A DNA stretch of 64,000 bases from the NCBI GenBank assembly GCA_949152475.1, contig OX424564.1:9486001-9550000 (forward strand), written 5' to 3'. The notes under the pieces were generated by a model, which saw only the letters and a program-made list of their open reading frames with translations, had not been told where the DNA came from and searched no databases. The position numbers were made by a program, and so were the translations under genes. Numbering within the stretch: the stretch's first letter is position 1; each line of letters starts with the position of its first letter. The DNA is from Terebella lapidaria (taxonomy: Eukaryota; Annelida; Polychaeta; Terebellida; Terebellidae). Shown here piece by piece: positions 1 to 13,959 of the stretch.

Positions 1-3000
1 CTCCACACTTGCCATAACTCAAACCCATCGTCGCCTTGTATCAACCAATGCGCCGCCAAACGCGGTTCGTATTTCTTAAACATTTTTTTCATTCAATTAA
101 AATTCGCTGTATTCATGTCAACTAGCAGCCAGTGTAAGAGGGGCGTGTTTTTCTTTCTTGTAAAAAAACTTTTATATTAGGTTTGTTGTTGTTGACTTAT
201 GCTGTCATTGACAAGTTTGGGCGGCCAGATGCCGCTGGCGTGTGGCACTTGGCTCCACAGCACGGCTTCTGGGAACCAACCATGCACCGTGTATAGGCCA
301 CATCGACTGTGATCAGCCGCCCAGACTCACTCACTCAATCGGCACACGGGCATCGCGCCTTCACCCAGACGTGTGGATGAATGGACTCGCGGTCTTAATG
401 AAAGTGGTCGGCCCGCTATTTTTTTCACGCTAATTTGAAAGCTGGATTGTTGCGGTTTGTTTGGAAGCCAATCGTACCAGTTATTTAGAGGTTGCGTTCC
501 AGGTTTGTGGAACATGCTAAGAAATTGTTACAAGAAACGGTAACAAACCATGAAAATATTTGGCTTTGTGTCATTATACCGGAGTTCTCTTCTTATGTAG
601 GCCTGGCGTGTAATGCGTTCGATTACAGTCAGTAGGTTTCGCGGGAAGGCATTCCACGGCGGGAGTCGCTGATTTGGCTCAGACCTGATCACTGGCTTCT
701 CGGAAGTATATAATTCACTGCAGGGAGTCTGACTTATGTGTAATCAATTTCAAGTGTCGAAGTTCAGAATCCGTACCAATCGCGTGGTTCACACGAGTAT
801 AAACTAAACTGTCTGCTGTTAAAAATAGAGCTTCACGGACAGAACATCATGCAAAGATTTAAGTAGTTCTGGAAATCCAAAGTTATTAAAGTAATGACAA
901 ACGCTTAGCGTGGGATGCAGCATTCTGTGGGTTTCATTTTTTTTTGTTAAAAAAATAAAAATAATATTGTTTACCTATTCACACGTATGTGAAAAAACCT
1001 CGCATACACAGAAAAACCAACATCTAAAAATGCACAAGCTGGAGGACAGTTGGAGGGCTTCAGACGGGTCACACAAGTGTTATGTCGCTAGAGTAGTATT
1101 TTCCCTGCAGGGTTTTCTCATTGTAGTAAGTCATTGTAACATTAGTGCGAGACTTTGTGTATTCAAACTGACAACATTTTGTGCCCTCTCCGGAGGTGGC
1201 TAAAATAAGCAGAGCTGCTGGCTATTTTAGGCACCAGTGCTGTTCCCTAGGCTCCTTACGCTACTGTACGCTAGACATATATAGTGAAAAGCCCTGAGGA
1301 ATCATTGACTTCCGATAATGCTGCACCCGTCCATCCCAAACTGGATATGAGCCCCTTTCTTCTCCAGATCACAAAAATAACAATCGGGTCACACGCTTCA
1401 CACTAAATGGCCAGTCTTACGCATGTGTAATCCTGTTACTGTACAGATAAAGGGCAAAAATTAAATCAAAGGGAAATTTAAATTGATATTATGTATATTT
1501 GCGCACATAGATTTATAACAAGTTTGCAATCTATTGAGCAAATGTAGGTGTCCCTTTACACAAAGGTGACAGGATATTTATATAACGTCTGCACTCAGGC
1601 CAACCCCTTTATGTTACCTATTCAAACGTAATTACTAATATTTGTCAGTATCGACCACCTATCGAACAATAGATGTGCTTTAAATTTAGCAACATCTACC
1701 AATCAATGTTTATATTTAGGATTCTCAGCCCATGTTTTTATCCGGTCGAGTTGTTTTGCCAGTTCTATGATTTCCACCATGACGGCAACATCAGAGGTGC
1801 GCACTTTGTGTCGAGGTGAAAAGAGGGTAACATAACATGGAATGAATCGGGAATTCGAGGGTTTGGAGGCCAGATAATGGATAGGGGGTGTTAAACTTTG
1901 GGCCAATAACAACTGCAGTGATCAGTATGCACGGGTCTATTCCGGACGATGGAATCGGGGAATTCCCAAGTCTATCACGAGTGGACCCGATCATAACTCG
2001 CATGTTTGTGTTGTTGTTCCTGGAAGTCGGTGATACCGGAGCCCCGGGAATGGCACTGGAGGCTAGGTACAGCCAGGGACGGCCTGCAGTTCGCTCCCAA
2101 TTATCTGTTGATATGTCCCTAGCTAGGCGTAGAGCCTATCCCACATTGGGTGTATTTATCGCCCTAATTCAATAAACACAACACGTTTGAACCAGAACGA
2201 AAGTTAGTCCCTTGTTTGTGTGGGTTTATGTTACCTTGGAATTAGATTCGCACTTTTTAGCCCAATAAGCTGGACGGCACATTTATGTACGTAATTTGTC
2301 AATCAGGTCTTCGGTATTGTCAAATTATTCCAGTCCAATTGATTAAAACAATGACCATTGCTCCAAGTGAAATGTTATGGAATAATACCAATCGGTTGAT
2401 TCGTGATCATGTTCGTATTTATCTAGAATATATAGTGGCTATTGGAAATGAGCCTCTCCATTTAGTGAAATTTATTGCATAAGCTATAGATAAATTTTTG
2501 TTTATGTAACTCGATTCCGGAAGACATTTGGAGTTGAAATTCGAGAACGATGCTTTCGCACCCAAACTGACTGTTTGAACTTGGAATATGTAAACTGGCG
2601 TCTGGAAGGTAACTTTGAATGTCAGATGTCTGTCGGTGCTTGGCACCTGACAACAACTGGGACTCAATGAGTGACCTGTGGGTACACAAAACTCCCTCAT
2701 ATAGATCTAGTCCTGTGTTACGGTCACTGTCCAAACACTACCTCGTCTAATTCAATTCTCGAAGTGAAACAATTGGAAGTAATGGGGGTATTCCGTCCAA
2801 ATTTCTGAGATATATTAAATATTTACCCCTGCACTGGTCACTTGCTGACTTGCAGCCAAACTACTTTCACGGGTACATCATCGGTTCAGTTCACGTGTCT
2901 CTTGGGATCTTCTTCTACGTCATAGCAGGGTCGCGAGAAATGCACCGAGTGACCTCCACTGTCAGGTCAGCAGCGAATATCCGCTGCTCGGACATTGGTC

Positions 3001-4587
3001 GAGATGTGATAATCTGATAAAATGTGAAGATCAGGTCAGATTGGTAGTCGATAATTCTGTAGTGTCATTAGCGGTGAAATATCGGTCCTTCAACAGGACA
3101 AACACGATGTGGTACTGGCTCGATCACTGGTGACTTTGATAAACAGGTCGACGACCAACATCTGGTTTACATTGACACAAACATGTAACACGACCCACAC
3201 CGTATCTGTCACACGATACGGTAGTCAGTACACACAACAATAAAATTAATCGTGCTATCAAGTGACAGTTTCCTCAATTGTGTTGGGGTTCAACTGTACT
3301 GATCTCCCATCAGTAGTCTGATGCAAGGCTCTGTAATTCCATCAAAATCTTCCTTGTCATATAGTACTTTGTAGGACTAATTATTTTAGTAACATGATCT
3401 GAAATAGAAAATAGACTAAAATGATACTTCACTTAAAAACACTTGTTTGGAATCAACTTGTTTGAAACCAACAAACTCAGTGGAATATTTTGTGCACGTA
3501 ATAAGCCTATATGAGAGTTGATGGCAATCTTATTGATCAAAAATATATTCATACGAAAAAGACGAAAATTTCAAATTATACAAATTGGCAGATGTTATTG
3601 GCATATAATAGATATTATATTTGTATACATATAACTAGATATAGATGGATTGTATAAACCTAAAAACAATAAGAAAAGATTTAAAAATAATATTTCACGT
3701 TCTGAACTTGTGCTCACGATTTCTGAACAGTTCACTTTCCAAATAGTATGTGGTCTGTATGTATGGAACAGCTCGGATCCATCTGTTGAAGAGGTTTTAT
3801 GAACTGTAAATATGGGATGATTGAGCCTGAATACCTCACAGACTAATGGGGGTATTGCGGTATTCACACAAAAACACTACATCTTATCCTTTCGGATAAC
3901 AAATGATGTGATCCGATGTCATGTTGTCATATGCATAGCCTCGAAAACATCTAAAAGTGAAAACTTGATCAAGCGGGACTTAGTTGCTGTATGAATTGAT
4001 TGCATTTCTAAGGATATCATTCCTGTAAATAGAAAATACAACACATATCCAACTTTTACAAAATGAAAGTGCATGGTATATTGCACAACATAATGAAGGC
4101 AAAAGGCATTTGAATTAGTCCAAAGTTTGAACTCTAGTACGAAAAAATATGACATGTGAGAGAAAAAAGGACTGCTCATGTTCACTTGCCATCCATTTAA
4201 AAAGCAGAAACAAAAACAAACGGGACAGTACCAAAAATGTCAAATCCATGCGTACAGGACGTGTCAGATATCACAATATCATTAAATATGAATGTTGGAT
4301 TATGTGCCTACCTACACGTAGCAATGGTATCATCAGCCCGCACGCGGTGGCAATACACCGGTTTTTATTTTGTCGCTGTCATGTTATACTATATAACGTC
4401 CCACCACAAACATTTATTGACACAAACAATTGACAAATTAAGCGGAAAGGAATGATCAGCTATAACATTATTCAAAATTCCACAAACTGAGTGAAAAACA
4501 CTGCCAAATTTGATGATGTTGCGGATGATATTCACTGACCCTGAATGTCATGTAATCATACATATACCTAAATATTCTGAAAAAAAA
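1..4587. other. AT-rich region with no supported gene
   Basis: I see no recognisable exon, RNA gene or element termini here. The open frames are short, and none shows a domain, a splice-consistent extension or a strong start. The stretch may be intergenic or intronic. A few clean but short frames on both strands, such as those near 2420-2730, have no recognisable similarity. Confidence 0.5.
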
Positions 4588-5790
4588 TTAGCCCAAGAGC
4601 TAAGATAGGTTACCGAGCAAAGGGTGGTTTTAAGCATTGCAGGTGACATGTGACATTGAGATTTACCGGTCAGGGTCATCTTTGTGAACTTCAACGTCAC
4701 TATGGTTGAGTGTGCTGCATATGACTTTCTATATGTTCATAATACAAGCAGATAAGCTCTATCAATAAGTATTTTATCTGTAGAAGCCAATTTGCACATT
4801 TCAGATCAGACATGTAGTACTCTAGGTCATCAGATGTCATCTGAGTTCAAAGACATCATTGATTGTTCCATATACTAATAAAAAGTAAACTTAAGCTCTG
4901 TCTTCAAGCATTTCGTATGTGGAAACAATTGTGGGCATTTTTGGACCCAAAATTGCAGTTTGGACCTTTCAAGGTCATCGAACCTCACCTTCATGGTCAC
5001 AAATCGCCTTACAAGACCTCCCATTTGAAACTGCCAGTATCTAAACCCTATCTTCAAGCCTTCTAGGAGTACAGCTGCGTCAACCCCCATTATGAAGGAA
5101 TTCCTTTTTTCCAAGGGTGACAATTATTTTTGCCTAGAAAATATTGTTACCGGACAATACACATTTTATATTTTGGATATTAGCCACCTTGTCCCGTGAC
5201 ATTGAAAATAAGGTCACTGCTTGGTCAAATTCAAAGTTACGAGCATATTCAGCATATATAATTTCCTATATATGTCCACAATTGATTGCTAAGCGGTAAA
5301 TTCAATAATACATGTAAGAGAGATGTAGACAAGTATTTCCTGTGACCTTGAAAATGAAGTCAAATGTGAATTGGGGTAGATTGTCAACTTTTCCAATTTT
5401 CGCGAAGTTGAAATTCGGTAGAAAATTTCCGTTTGACTCCCAGGTGAAGTATGCCAAGTTATAGAACGATACGGTTTAGCATCGCAAAGATATCATTTAA
5501 AGTTCCCTTTGAACCAAACTGGCTCTCTTCGAGCGATTCAAGGGCAACTTACACACATCACAGTGGTACATGGAGTTGTATGCATCAATAAGAAAAAGTT
5601 ACTGAACAGATTTTAAGAAAATGACCGCCGAAGTCCAAAATTGATCACCATTATGGAAATATTGCAAAATATTCTTAAACATTTAATGATTCGACCATAT
5701 AAACTTTAAAGATAAATATGTGGACGACGGACGAACGACGGACGCAACCCCATGCCAATATGTTATCGGGCCATAGGTCCGGTTACCTAA
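4588..5790 (+). mobile_element. Helentron-like non-autonomous element, family B
   Basis: The left end carries a small hairpin (TTAGCC...GCTAA type) followed by the subterminal motif AGATAGGTTACCG. The right end is a hairpin with arms close to GGTTATCGGACC and GGTCCGGTAACC around ATA, followed directly by TAA. Just inside it lies a GGACGACGGACG simple repeat. These are the termini of the copies at 16181 and 17043. A second left-end motif (GTTACCGGACAATAC) lies at about 5147, so this copy is composite. There is no coding capacity. Assignment to Helentrons (Helitron-like elements with subterminal inverted repeats and a 3' hairpin) rests on structure only. Confidence 0.65.
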
Positions 5791-6090
5791 CAAGGCATCT
5801 GCCCCTCGGATTTCCTTCGTTGGACACCGAGAATTTCTCACATTTTCTAGCTTTAAGATTGTGGAACTTGTTGTGTTGGTTTCAGAGTATCAGGCGGACA
5901 CCAATGATCAATACACAAAAATTTGATTAGGCTGTACATCAAAATGAAAAGGCTATAGCGAAAGGTCACCAGGAATACATATATTGCGTGTCCTGTATTT
6001 CAGGTGTTATGCATAAAACATGTGTTGGATAATGATATATAATGCAATTTATATTTTGGCATCGTATGATGTAGCAGTACACTCATCTTA
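5791..6090. other. Spacer with nothing recognised
   Basis: This is unique-looking AT-rich sequence between two mobile elements. I see no gene or repeat in it. Confidence 0.4.
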
Positions 6091-6982
6091 AGGCCCAGTC
6101 ACACTGACGATACGACCAAGATACGACCTTGCTGCGACCTAAAATTTTTGTAATCGTGGACAAATCGTGACACGAACGTACGACTGGTCGTACAGGTCGT
6201 GGATGGTCGCAAACAAGAAACTAGTCGCAGCAAGGTCGATGGACATGTTCAAACCTTCCAACCTACGATCTCTGGTCGCACGTTGGTCTTGCACAATCGT
6301 GCCACCAATCGGGAAAGGTGGCACCACCAATCGGACATTGTTGCACGTTATTGACTAGCCAAAATGGTCGTGCTACTAGTCGTACAACCTGGCGACTAGT
6401 GGTGCAATCAGTCGTACAACTTCATGATCAGTGGTGCGATTATTCACAACCTGTGCCGACTGGTAGTACGACCTTACGATTGGTGGTACCACTCATTCGA
6501 AGCTTCCCGAAAGGAGGATAAAACGAGCAGTGAAAAATATTTTACCCAACACAACAAAATTTTCCAGCATTTTTTCTAAACTATAAAACTGCAAAATATG
6601 GTTTCTGTTCAAGTTTTGTACCCTTCTGTCTAATCAGACGGGCGGTCGTGCGTCAGGTCGCGATTTATCGTACGACTGGTCATTGATTGCAACGACTGGT
6701 TGCACGACAGGTCGGTGGTCGCTACGACTGAAGGTACGACAGGTCTGTGGTCGCTACGACTGAAGGCACGACAGGTCGGTGGTCGCTGCGACGTGGTCGT
6801 ACGACTGCTTGCTATCAATCTTTTCCATTCTTTCCGCGATCGTGCCACCAAGCGTAGCACCAATCGTATGAACAGTCGCTACTTGCGATTGCAGTGGCGA
6901 TCACTGGTGATCAGTCGTAACTCAGCAAATTTGAACCTGATCGTGCGACCATAAAATCGTACGACTCAGTGTGACTGGGCCT
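6091..6982. mobile_element. Harbinger-like non-autonomous DNA transposon, 892 bp
   Basis: The terminal inverted repeats are AGGCCCAGTCACACTGA at the left and its complement TCAGTGTGACTGGGCCT at the right. TTA directly flanks both ends (6088-6090 and 6983-6985), which fits the 3-bp TWA target duplication of PIF/Harbinger elements. The interior has no ORF for a transposase. It is packed with variants of GTCGTACGAC and GGTCGT in both orientations, so much of it could fold back on itself. The family call comes from TIR and TSD form only. Confidence 0.7.
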
Positions 6983-7725
6983 TTACGGACACAAGTTTCA
7001 CGATCACATCCCCAGGGTGAGACTCAGATAAAATGTCACAAAGTAAACATTTCCTTCGATTTGTCCGAGCATTGTCACACAATGCAGAGAGTTCCAGTTT
7101 TTGAACTCGACCAGTTTATTTACGAAGGGCGAGAATCATTCTATCACCCGAGCTGAGCCAAGTCAGATTTAAACGCTTCCCAAATTAGTAACAGTTGTTT
7201 ATAGATAGAACTGATTGATTCGTTGCATGAAAATGCGTGTGTAAGTTTTCTAATAATGAACGGTTTCTGTAGCGTTTCTCTTTTTACAATTCCTTTCTCC
7301 ACCTCAGATCCAGACAAGTTTACAAAACTGACGGACAACTAAGGCTATGTCTATACTCACTCCCACGCCTCAGGAAACAATTAGTCCAGGCAAACTTGAA
7401 AACATCCACGTAGCCTAAAATTACTTGATCATTCTGAACAGTGCAGAAAAACAACATCATTATTCAGCTAAAACTAGATTTTGTTGATATTACCCCCAAA
7501 GTTTTGTCCGAATTGCGTCACTTTTGGTGTAGGTTTGTACTGTCACACGAGGACCTGAAGAAATCAGACTGGAGGGTTGAATATTTGCCCATCTTTCCGT
7601 GATACAAACTACTCTCGGTACGCGCTATTCCGCGTGCTAATCTCAGTCCCATCATGTAATTTTCTACAGGAATCTCCCATCGAATGTCACGCGCTTTGCA
7701 AGTTCAGTGTCACTGTAATAAAGTA
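6983..7725. other. Spacer without a supported gene
   Basis: This is AT-rich sequence with only short open frames. I found no domains, splice-consistent exons or element ends. Confidence 0.4.
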
Positions 7726-7903
7726 CAGTGGATCCTGTGTTTTAAGACCACCCAAGGGACCCCGAAAAGGTGGTCTTAAATGACAGATGGTCTCTCATGA
7801 CAGGTTCATTCACATGATGAAAGGCCACTTAGGACCAAGTGTAGCGGTCTTAAAACACAGGGTGGTCTCTCAAACCAGGTGGTCTTTAACACAGGATCCA
7901 CTG
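7726..7903. mobile_element. 178-bp MITE with TA target duplication, copy 1
   Basis: The element starts CAGTGGATCCTGTGTT and ends with the complement AACACAGGATCCACTG. TA flanks both sides (7724-7725 and 7904-7905), as in Tc1/mariner-type insertions. The interior also reads as an imperfect palindrome around repeated GGTGGTCTT motifs. A second copy of exactly the same length is at 35499-35676. No protein is encoded, so it must depend on a transposase made elsewhere. Confidence 0.8.
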
Positions 7904-9717
7904 TACCGTCATGGACATGTACGGTGACATGTATATCAGCGGACAAAGTTATACATCTGGGAGTCAAGCGGCAATTCTCAATCATTTAATTGCGACTTTC
8001 ATCACAAAGTTTGGTAAACTACCTCGATGTACAAACCAAAATTAATGGACATTGTGTAATACTGACGAAATTAGGGGACTTGCATGGTCGTGTTTATATA
8101 GGATTGAATGAATGTATTTTTGCTGCGATTTTGAATCAAATGAAAAAATCGGTAGGGTGTATTCCGGCCAACCATGCTGTTCTCAAAGGACTGCATGACT
8201 CGAAAACTCCAGCCATTGCACAAATTTGTGTTGTGTTTAGACCCAGAAATTCCCTTAGAGAATCTGAAATTAACATCGTGGAAGATTGCGGACATTTTTA
8301 TCAATTCGTCTAAGAATCAGAGTATAGTCGGTAAACTTCGAAACAAAACTACCCGCCGACATGTTTTCAATGGTCTTGTGACTGCTGTGCACCTCGGCGT
8401 GGTGGTCACATTGACATTGTTTGTATCCTGTGTAAAATAACATGGTTGCCTCATTTGTAGAAACATTACTGAGTGGTGGGAGAAATTTTATGTAAAATTT
8501 CGCGTGTTGATTCGATTTATTATTGTCACAGCCATGTGGGATTCCGTGTTAAAATCGCATCAATGCGACTCAGGCTTTATTCTCGTTACTATTCCAGTAT
8601 TCTACTTTTCTAGTTTTCTAATACTACGAATTAAGAAGTTCCTTGGAAAAATTGGAGAAATATATGTTACAGTCGTTAAAAATTTTGGTAAAGTGAATTA
8701 CACAGTTGCAAGAGCTGCAGGAGTTGTTTTGTGTATATTCTCATGGCTAGTTTACTTAGGATCAACCAATCAATTACACAGTTTTGTGATGTAGATTTAT
8801 TCACAAGAATTCCTAAGATAGTTCTGATGCACGTGTAACACATTTTTACTTTGTGTTTCAAGTCAGGTAATGAGAGCTAGGTAACAATGTTTATCACCCT
8901 GCATAGCTCTCATACAGTTCCAAGGACAAGGGAATAAGAAAAACCACAAAGTTACATTCTTAACAAATCAGCGAGCACCTTGTGCCACCAAAACAACAAA
9001 TTACATTATGCATTCTTGAGCCGTGTGAGCCGTCTAATTTGTACGTTAGTTAATCGTCTGAAGTGAGTGACACATTGGCGAAGAATGCCGGCAAACTATG
9101 GCGTGGAGCCGAGCTAATAAACCTGTAATCATTTCTTAAGGTAACATACGGTGCTTTCTTTGAAATCTCCGATTGGTCTTCTAACCACAGAGGGAATTGT
9201 GCGCGCGTTTACCCGCATATCTTCTCGGGCCAAAAACAAACGTTTATAGTATGCCATTTGACATGAGTGCAACTGCTGTTTTTCTTTCCCTGGACAAGTC
9301 AGTGATTATTATGGATGAAAGCAGAGTTTTTGCTAAAATGATTATCTCTTCACTTACAAGTGGATTGGCTTTTTGGCTTCGTAATCAAAATGCCAATTTC
9401 GTGTGAATGTTGGCAAAGTTATCGGTTAGCAGAAACAAATGCCTTGCGATTAGTTACTGCGGTTCAACCAGTGCTGAGGAAAAATGTCCATAAATCATAA
9501 TTTTGTGTATAAATAGTTGCTGTTTAGGGATAAATTCGTTTACGTTTGAGCTATAACGGGCCAAAGCCATCTAGCGGGTTATAAAGAGGTGTGGGTAATT
9601 ATTAGCATGCACTCAGTGAGATATATAAGCTCATAAAGTGTCTATTTTTGGTAGTGTCTATGATTGATAATAATTATCCACTAACGATGAAGCAAGGGCA
9701 CGCATAAAAAACAACAA
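7904..9717. other. Region without a supported gene; a few unexplained open frames
   Basis: Open frames at 8174-8440 (88 codons, ending in a hydrophobic stretch) and 8504-8794 (96 codons, with hydrophobic segments) lie close together on the plus strand. Neither has a family motif I recognise, and splice sites do not clearly join them. They could be decayed coding sequence or chance frames in AT-rich DNA. Confidence 0.35.
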
Positions 9718-10790
9718 CATAGCACCAAGGGTGCTGTAGCTTACCGGCAATTCATTCAAGTTCTTCCTCCTTCAGAGGATAAATCGTTAAAATGATATTG
9801 AGCATTGTCTTCAAGAGGTTATATCCAAGGGTCCATTTACATTTTTTTTTCAGATATACATATCATTGCGCCCAAAAACTCAAGTTACTCCGAGGTGAAG
9901 TTCAAGGTCACGGGCAGATCGGCCATGATTGACTTCCTTGTTGAGTTCACGGTCACCAAAATGAGTCGCCACCTTTAACTTCCTACGTGCTCGTTATACA
10001 AATCTACAGCTCTTGTAGTTCTATCTTTTTGAGCTTTGTATACGAAATCCGATTGGCACATTTGTAAAAATCACATCAAACGTAAAGCGAAGATTTACTA
10101 CTCAGGGTAGTCTGAGGTCAAGTTCAATGTCACCAACAGATCCAATATATAAAACTTGCAATCATCTTGCCTCCTAAAATCCACCTTCAATGATTTTGCT
10201 TGCAGATGCCAATTTGTACATACTAGTATATATATCATGCTAAATATGACTGAGATTATTCTGAGGCGAAGTTCAAAGTCATCAAAATATCCAACATGTA
10301 TGACTTCATGTCTTCTCACAAAACCCCAAGTTGTGCATGTATCTACAAAAAGTTAGTCTGCAAAAGCCATTTTACACATTTCAGGTTGAACGTGACCGTC
10401 AGATTTACCACTCAAGGTCATCTGAGCTCAACTTTAGGGTCACCAAGTGATCCGACATCAATATATGATTTCCTACATGCTCAAACCTAAGCTGTGTTTG
10501 CAAACATTTATCTACAGAGGCCAATTTGAGCATTCCATGTCAGATGTTACCTTAGGACTTGGGGTCAAAAGATTATCATATGTGACTTCCTATTATTCTC
10601 ATTATACATCCCAAGCACTATTTACAAGAGTATTGTCCGCAGAGGCCAATTAACACATTTCAGACCAGAGGTCGTGACCTTCAGATTTAACACTCAAGGT
10701 CGTCTCATGTCAATTTAAAGTCACCAAAAAATCTAACATATATGACTTACTATAGGTTCATAATACAAGCCTACGTCAGTTTCAAATATG
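9718..10790 (+). mobile_element. Helentron-like family A fragment with degenerate AGGTCA repeats
   Basis: The left end is the family A terminus: a hairpin with arms AGCACC and GGTGCT, then GTAGCTTACCGGCAAT. The body is a set of diverged repeats of roughly 120-150 bp. Each has a CAAGGTCATCTGA-type core, a CTACAGAGGCCAATTT-type segment and a CATATATGACTTCC-type segment, as also seen at about 4750 and 17230. The right-end hairpin of the family is not found, so the copy is truncated or decayed. The right limit given is approximate. Confidence 0.5.
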
Positions 10791-13700
10791 ATGAACTGAT
10801 GCGTTCATATGACATATCTAATGGAATTACTCCAAAACTTAAGTGTAAATATGGAAGATATAAGAGCTTGCAACGAAATCTGTCCACTAAATAACTATAT
10901 CTCACCAATTCTGAATGATTTCAAGTTGAAAGGAACAAGGGATTATCATCGCGCGGATATATGCCTAGCAGAATGGTTAACATGTTCTACGATATCTGTA
11001 GTTTGGGTTTTAGCCAGTGCCACGATAAGGCAGAATTTCATGTATGTGTGTAGTTAGAACAATATATTTCTTCTCCTATAATAATCATTTTTACTAAAAT
11101 TTATATTTGGTGTGTATTTGATAATGTTTGCTGTATTGATGATATATTTGATATTGTACTCATCGAATGCATATACTAAATATACTAGTAAATTTGAATA
11201 AGAATTAATACGATTTATGAATGATATGGCCTCTCTTCAAACGCACCCCACCCCCACCCCTTCACACACAAAATACAAAAACATAACCAGAAATCAAACC
11301 TAGATCTAGCATACAAAAATACATTGGTGAACTACACATTATATACATGTGTCATTTAAAATAGGTCATATTGACATGCGTCCCAGAATGATTTGATCTC
11401 TTTTATATACACATCATATCGAGTAGATCAGAGGACCTGTATTTACAAATCTGTAAGTGACAGTCGGTACACTATACCATGGTCTCCATTTATATATACT
11501 AAATACCTCGAGAATCTTGACATTATACTAATATGACTATACAATAATATATAATAAAGAGTCTGCGTAAAAACATCACAATAGTGTCAGTGTTCAGCAA
11601 AAAAAAAATCATTCCCGTATTTATAATGACATTCAGTATTAATTTTAGCCTACCGCTTCTCAGAAATGTGAGAAGCGGTAACTTCCGAGATACAAGTAGT
11701 ACTTCTGCAAAGTGTATCTTCAGATCCACTTTAGATTGTGATTGTTGAGTGCTGAATAGGCTACTAGTATATACCATCTTTTGTCCATCATTACTTATTT
11801 CAATTGCAAACGTGTTACTATTACTTTCATGCAAACTTAATAGAAAATAATCATATCAAAGTTTAAGTATCACACATTAATTTGGAAATGCAAACCTTCA
11901 AAATAAGCGGAGATTAATAAAATACACACAAAAAATTGCTAATGTTTTTATGAACGTGTATAATGGTTTTTATAAACGTATTTAATATTAATATAGCACC
12001 TGCATAATATGATGCCAGGCAAATAAGCCATGAATAATATGACTTTTCGTGTACACGTAAAAAGTTGATAAACAAAACCACATAAAATGACGATGAAGAA
12101 ATGGAATTATATTTGTAGGCCCTAATGATTTCATCATAATTTCGATATATATGTAGGCAACATGTGGTAACAGATATAACATTGAATTGAAAGTCATAAG
12201 GCAATAAGACAATATTGTATCATAAGGCAATAAATGAAGCAGACACATGTCGATACTATGGGGGTAATATGTATTTCTATCCCAGTTCGAAACTCTCGCT
12301 AACATGTACGCAGTCTCGAATAAAATTAGACTATAATTAATAGTGAGAGTTATACACACGAAGGTCATCTATTCGACTCGTTAACTTTTAAACATGTACC
12401 TATTTGTTTGAACTAATTACTGTACTGTCGTGACAAGAACAAGCTAATAAGTCACCATTATTATGAGTGACAAAACAATATCAGTATTTCACCGATATTC
12501 CATGTTAGAGTTGTTATAATCGAGTCTGACGGTAGTGTAGGTGGAATGAACCTTGATCTCGCTCAGCTGTCTGACTCTGATTTACACTGACTGGTTTTCA
12601 AATCAAAATCGATCGAATGTCTGAAAGTTCCAAAGGTCAGACAGGAGAGAGTCAGTAATGATTTCAATACAGCAACATTGACAAGTTCATTGAACCAGCC
12701 CTACGTACAGCGACTGATACACAATATATACAAAACATCGCTGCCTCTCTAAATATGTCCATCAAAGGTGCTGATTTAGTCACTTCTTTTTAAAATATCA
12801 CTTCTTTTAAAATATAATCTATATATTTGATTTTTTTTTCATATTTTAATTATTTGTTGACGTTCAACACTGCCAATGTATATTGCATTCCATTTATGAT
12901 TTTCAATAGGATAAACCCAAAATTTGATGGTCTTTGATAAAAGTAAAGATGGTCTTTGATAAAAGTAATAGCGAGCCATGCGACTGATTCGAGTATGATA
13001 TGTTTTTGGTATGTTATATCTTGTACATGAAATATTCCGTTAACGAAGAAGTCATAATTATCACTGTTCACTTGTCTGACAGTCAATGGTTATATATATT
13101 TTAAACATTCAACAATGTGTATTGTGCAAAGTGTTATTTCACGACGCCACCACGACCGCTGTTTTGTTGTATGTTTTGACAATTCCTTGGACTTTTTAAT
13201 CTGGTAGATGGCATCAAATGTAGGCCACAGTTGTCTAAATCGTCTTATAACTGTGAGGGCGGGATGATGAAGATGCAAAGTGACAGTTCCAAAACCACCA
13301 CGATCTCCAAGAGTCGACAGCACTCAAAAGTAAACAATTATCCAAACCAAAGTAACGTTTGTGGGTGTCTATATTTAGTGGGAAACACGACAAATATCAT
13401 CGAAATGTGCTGTGACAGACCAAGGGGAAATGATGATTTTCCCTCACTACACATCAATGCCACACTACCGACGAAGTCGAAATGTCAAACACCCAGACTG
13501 ACACTGCAAATTGATCAACAAACTGCCTTTGATGTATGCCATTACATCCCACATGAAATAGTTGAAATGACACACCCACAAAACAAAAGAGATTTTAAAA
13601 CTGCCCACATCGTATGTGATGCCATCAAAACATTACGCATTTCGGTCATGGAATTATTTTATAATATGGACAGTTGGTCGTATATCTTCACTTCACGATT

Positions 13701-13900
13701 GTTCTCACGATCATTTGTGTGATAGAAAACGTGAAATCTAATGTACTGTCTTTTACAGAACCTGACAAAAAATGATGTCCCAGTTACATGACCGTGACCT
13801 CACACGAACATCATCTCACGGGGTGAGACCACAGTGGCATCAGAGTTTTTAACTCCACAACAGAATCAAGTTTATCTGTGATATGCTTTTAAACCATTTA
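10791..13900. other. AT-rich region with no supported gene
   Basis: No exon or element is recognised here. A perfect 12-bp hairpin lies at 11651-11680 (arms TACCGCTTCTCA and TGAGAAGCGGTA, 6-nt loop). A tandem duplication of about 22 bp lies near 12927-12970. A 163-codon plus-strand frame at 13231-13722 is long for such AT-rich DNA, but I recognise no domain in it and see no supporting splice structure. Confidence 0.4.
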
Positions 13901-13926
13901 AATAATAAATAAATAAATAAATAAAA
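13901..13926. repeat. AAAT microsatellite
   Basis: About six copies of an AAAT/AATA tetranucleotide are visible. Confidence 0.8.
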
Positions 13927-13959
13927 TAGCTAAAAGTCTGAGAAAAGGTCACCGGAGAA

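Noticed and set aside
13231-13722. A 163-codon single-exon gene
   Set aside because: No domain, no known similarity and AT-rich surroundings. Kept only as a remark in the regional entry.
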